Positions 48,866-50,884 of a stretch of DNA of 50,884 nt are shown piece after piece. The notes beneath the pieces were generated by a model. The model saw only the letters and a list, made by a program, of their open reading frames with translations. It was not told the origin of the DNA and searched no databases. The first letter of the stretch is position 1; the number at the start of each line of letters is the position of its first letter. Source of the stretch: Rhodobacteraceae bacterium Water-Bin34 (GTDB lineage: Bacteria; Pseudomonadota; Alphaproteobacteria; Rhodobacterales; Rhodobacteraceae). Location: the NCBI GenBank assembly GCA_900197625.1, contig FZLS01000012.1, forward strand, positions 1 through 50,884, in the 5' to 3' direction. The position numbers were made by a program, and so were the translations under genes.

Positions 48866-50884
48866 ATGGCTGAGTTGTCACAAGAAACAATTGCTATAAT
48901 CGATAGATTAAAAGCCGAAGGAGATCTCAATAGAAATACTGGGACTAATTCTATACGCTCGATGAATATAAAACTAGATAAATTTGATAGTTTATTCAGA
49001 AGTATTAACGCGAACGTAATAGAACAAACTTCGATGCTAAAAATGCAATTAGGTATTGCTAATGATGCTCAAGAAAGAGCTAGAACTCAAGAACAGTTTG
49101 ATGAAGTTACTCCTCCCACACCTACTGCTCGCCAAACAGACGATTATAGTGATGGTAATAAAAAAGCAGATACAAATGCAGCCATTAATAAAATGGGAGA
49201 TGCAATTGCAAAAACTCTTAGTCTTAAAAACTTAGCAATAGGAGCTGGCGCAGGCTTTGTAGGATACAATCTATTAAAAGGTTTCATAGATACTAAGTAC
49301 GACGGCGCATTTACTGAAATGGAAGAAGGCCTTGGTGGTTTTGGTAAGGAACTTAAAAAGTTTAGTCTAGATGGTATGGATGATATTAAAACTACCATAA
49401 AAGATATGAATAAAACGCTTAAAGATCTTACAGGACCAGACGGAAGTATTACTAAATTAAACAATAACATTTCCGATTTAAGTGACAAAATGCGTGAGAT
49501 TGCTGATATGACTTGGGTAGATGTTGCAGCAAAAGCAATTGGAGCTATTTCGCTTATTACTCTTGGCGCAGCATCTGTTAGATACGGTTTAAATAGAATG
49601 AGCACCGACATGGAAGCGTTTAGAAAAGCCCAAGGCGGCCGAACGTGGCTCCAAAGAATATTTAATTTAAATAAAGATGGATCAGTAAAAACTCAAGTAG
49701 GCGGTGGAAGAGGCAGTGGTCCACTTGAAGTAGAAGCAAGAAAAGCTGAAGCAGCTAGATTAAAAGCTGCAAACGCAGGTCCAAAAGTTAATACCACCAA
49801 TATAAAACAGCCAACAATACCAAAGGGAGTTGGCACAAGCGGCGCAGGTTCAGTTACGCCAATAACGAGTCCAAAAGTTCCCTCAACCACACCGAAAATG
49901 GTAACCACTGCTGCAGGTACTCAGGTATCAAAACCTCAAATAAGAACTGATTCAATTGGTAAGAATGTTGGTGGAAAGGGTACAATTACTAAGAATGCCG
50001 CTGGTAGATTAGTATACAAAGATGGACCAAATGCTGGAAAATTTGTTAATGACGCAGACGCGCTTAAAGCAATGGAAAACAGCTTAGATTCAAGATATTC
50101 TAAAGTGTTTGGTAGACTTATAGCCTTATTTAAAATGGTTAAAATTGCTGCCGCTGTGTTACTTATGTATGAGATTTATACCATTTTAGAAGATGACGAT
50201 ACCTACCCAACTAAAGAAGATAAAATTAAAGCAATGGGTCCAATAATTGGTAACATAGTTGGTGGTTTAGGTGGAGCTGCACTTGGTGCGGCTATGGGTT
50301 CAATACCTCCTTTAACAGGCTGGGGTACACTTATTGGCGGCATTGGAGGCGGTATCTTAGGCGCGTTTATGGGTGGTTATCTTGGAGAGATTGTTGCAAA
50401 ATGGGCATTTGCTGAAGATCCAAAACCTAAGGATATTGATACATTAGACAATATTGTAGCACCTGGAGAAAATGCACCTCCAATGCCTACTGGTGGAGGC
50501 CACGGTGGTCGAGCTGCTCGTATAAGATGGGATAAAAAATATGGCAAAACACATAATAAAGACGGTACACCAAAGGTATTTAAACAAGGAACTAACCGTG
50601 GTGATAGATCAGGAGTAAATAAAACAAGAAGAACAGTTCAGCAGTTAAAAGATGCTGAGGCGGCGGCAGGCAGTTCTCAAGGTCCTGGCGGATATACACC
50701 AAACGAAATACAACTCCAAGAACAGGGGCTTATGGGCCAAGGCCGTGCTAATGTAAAATTAAATGAACAAGTAGCAATGTTAGGTGCCGCTGGTGCAATT
50801 GGTTCTGGTGGAGTAAACGTAGTTAATAATAATGCTCCAAATATTGCACCTGTTATGATGCAACAAGGCGGAAGTGATGTTACT
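48866..50884 (+). CDS. Tape-measure/baseplate hub protein, gp29-position (N-terminal 673 aa, runs off right edge)
   Basis: The ATG at 48866 follows AGGAAG at 48855-48860. The first 80 residues are helical and charged (SIRSMNIKLDKFDSLFRSIN). A hydrophobic stretch near residues 120-141 (LAIGAGAGFVGYNLLKGF) and a second near 410-440 (IALFKMVKIAAAVLLMYEIY) look like membrane segments. Residues about 456-515 are Gly-zipper-rich (GNIVGGLGGAALGAAMG). Long helices, hydrophobic segments and placement after the chaperone-like gp26 gene suggest a tape measure or gp29-type hub protein that sets tail length and may enter the membrane during ejection. The protein continues beyond the window, so its size is unknown. 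Confidence 0.7.
   Translation, partial: MAELSQETIAIIDRLKAEGDLNRNTGTNSIRSMNIKLDKFDSLFRSINANVIEQTSMLKMQLGIANDAQERARTQEQFDEVTPPTPTARQTDDYSDGNKKADTNAAINKMGDAIAKTLSLKNLAIGAGAGFVGYNLLKGFIDTKYDGAFTEMEEGLGGFGKELKKFSLDGMDDIKTTIKDMNKTLKDLTGPDGSITKLNNNISDLSDKMREIADMTWVDVAAKAIGAISLITLGAASVRYGLNRMSTDMEAFRKAQGGRTWLQRIFNLNKDGSVKTQVGGGRGSGPLEVEARKAEAARLKAANAGPKVNTTNIKQPTIPKGVGTSGAGSVTPITSPKVPSTTPKMVTTAAGTQVSKPQIRTDSIGKNVGGKGTITKNAAGRLVYKDGPNAGKFVNDADALKAMENSLDSRYSKVFGRLIALFKMVKIAAAVLLMYEIYTILEDDDTYPTKEDKIKAMGPIIGNIVGGLGGAALGAAMGSIPPLTGWGTLIGGIGGGILGAFMGGYLGEIVAKWAFAEDPKPKDIDTLDNIVAPGENAPPMPTGGGHGGRAARIRWDKKYGKTHNKDGTPKVFKQGTNRGDRSGVNKTRRTVQQLKDAEAAAGSSQGPGGYTPNEIQLQEQGLMGQGRANVKLNEQVAMLGAAGAIGSGGVNVVNNNAPNIAPVMMQQGGSDVT

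Overview
The window is a virion-structure region of a T4-like (contractile-tailed, myovirus-morphology) phage, most probably marine. DNA is visibly AT-rich. The baseplate genes resemble T4 gp6, gp8, gp25, gp27, gp5, gp48, gp53, gp54, gp26 and gp4. Several other genes carry signatures I associate with cyanophage and pelagiphage relatives: a DUF4815-type giant protein, QG-rich collagen fibres, a phage 2OG-oxygenase, and fibre N-termini such as TTAQLELGELAINT. The host cannot be read from this sequence. No integrase, IS element, tRNA, rRNA or CRISPR array was seen, and no stretch above 300 bases lacks a gene.

Layout. Bases 1-46,062 are one long minus-strand block, read right to left. It starts with gp48, gp53, a small unknown and a gp27-like hub protein. 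Next come a gp5-like spike with a C-terminal lysozyme-like domain and a 537-aa protein with a degenerate M15 peptidase-like C-terminus. Then come gp25, gp6 and a gp7/gpI-like wedge protein. After these come a fibre-like protein, an unusual subtilase, a gp8-like protein and the 1786-aa DUF4815 protein. Next are a coiled-coil miniprotein, another fibre, a probable chaperone, a 2OG-dioxygenase-like protein and a ParB-like protein. The block ends with a 3683-aa repeat protein, a 140-aa virion protein, a 1592-aa collagen/S74 fibre, a 109-aa protein, a 1317-aa fibre and the start of another fibre gene. From 46,127 the strand switches to plus: gp4, a probable gp2 DNA-end protector, a gp54/tail-tube-like protein, a gp26-like protein, and a tape-measure/hub protein that runs off the end.

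Expression. Exact T4 late promoter elements (TATAAATA) sit about 25-41 nt upstream of key start codons, and one rho-independent terminator follows the collagen fibre gene. At the strand switch, two TATAAATA elements face each other 12 bp apart, so the two late operons probably compete for polymerase.

Most notable observation. The gp26-like gene ends in a textbook programmed -1 frameshift cassette: internal GGAGGG, 9 nt, T7 slippery run, 5 nt, then a 12-bp stem. It would add a 56-residue extension, immediately upstream of the tape-measure gene. This is the arrangement of lambda G/GT tail-assembly chaperones, which I do not know to be described for T4-like phages. Other notable points are the relocated spike lysozyme, the subtilase with about 365 residues between catalytic Asp and His, the M15 domain with lost zinc ligands, and the mosaic 3683-aa protein. 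Large fibre or adhesin-like genes take up over half of the window. All family assignments were made by eye, without database searches.
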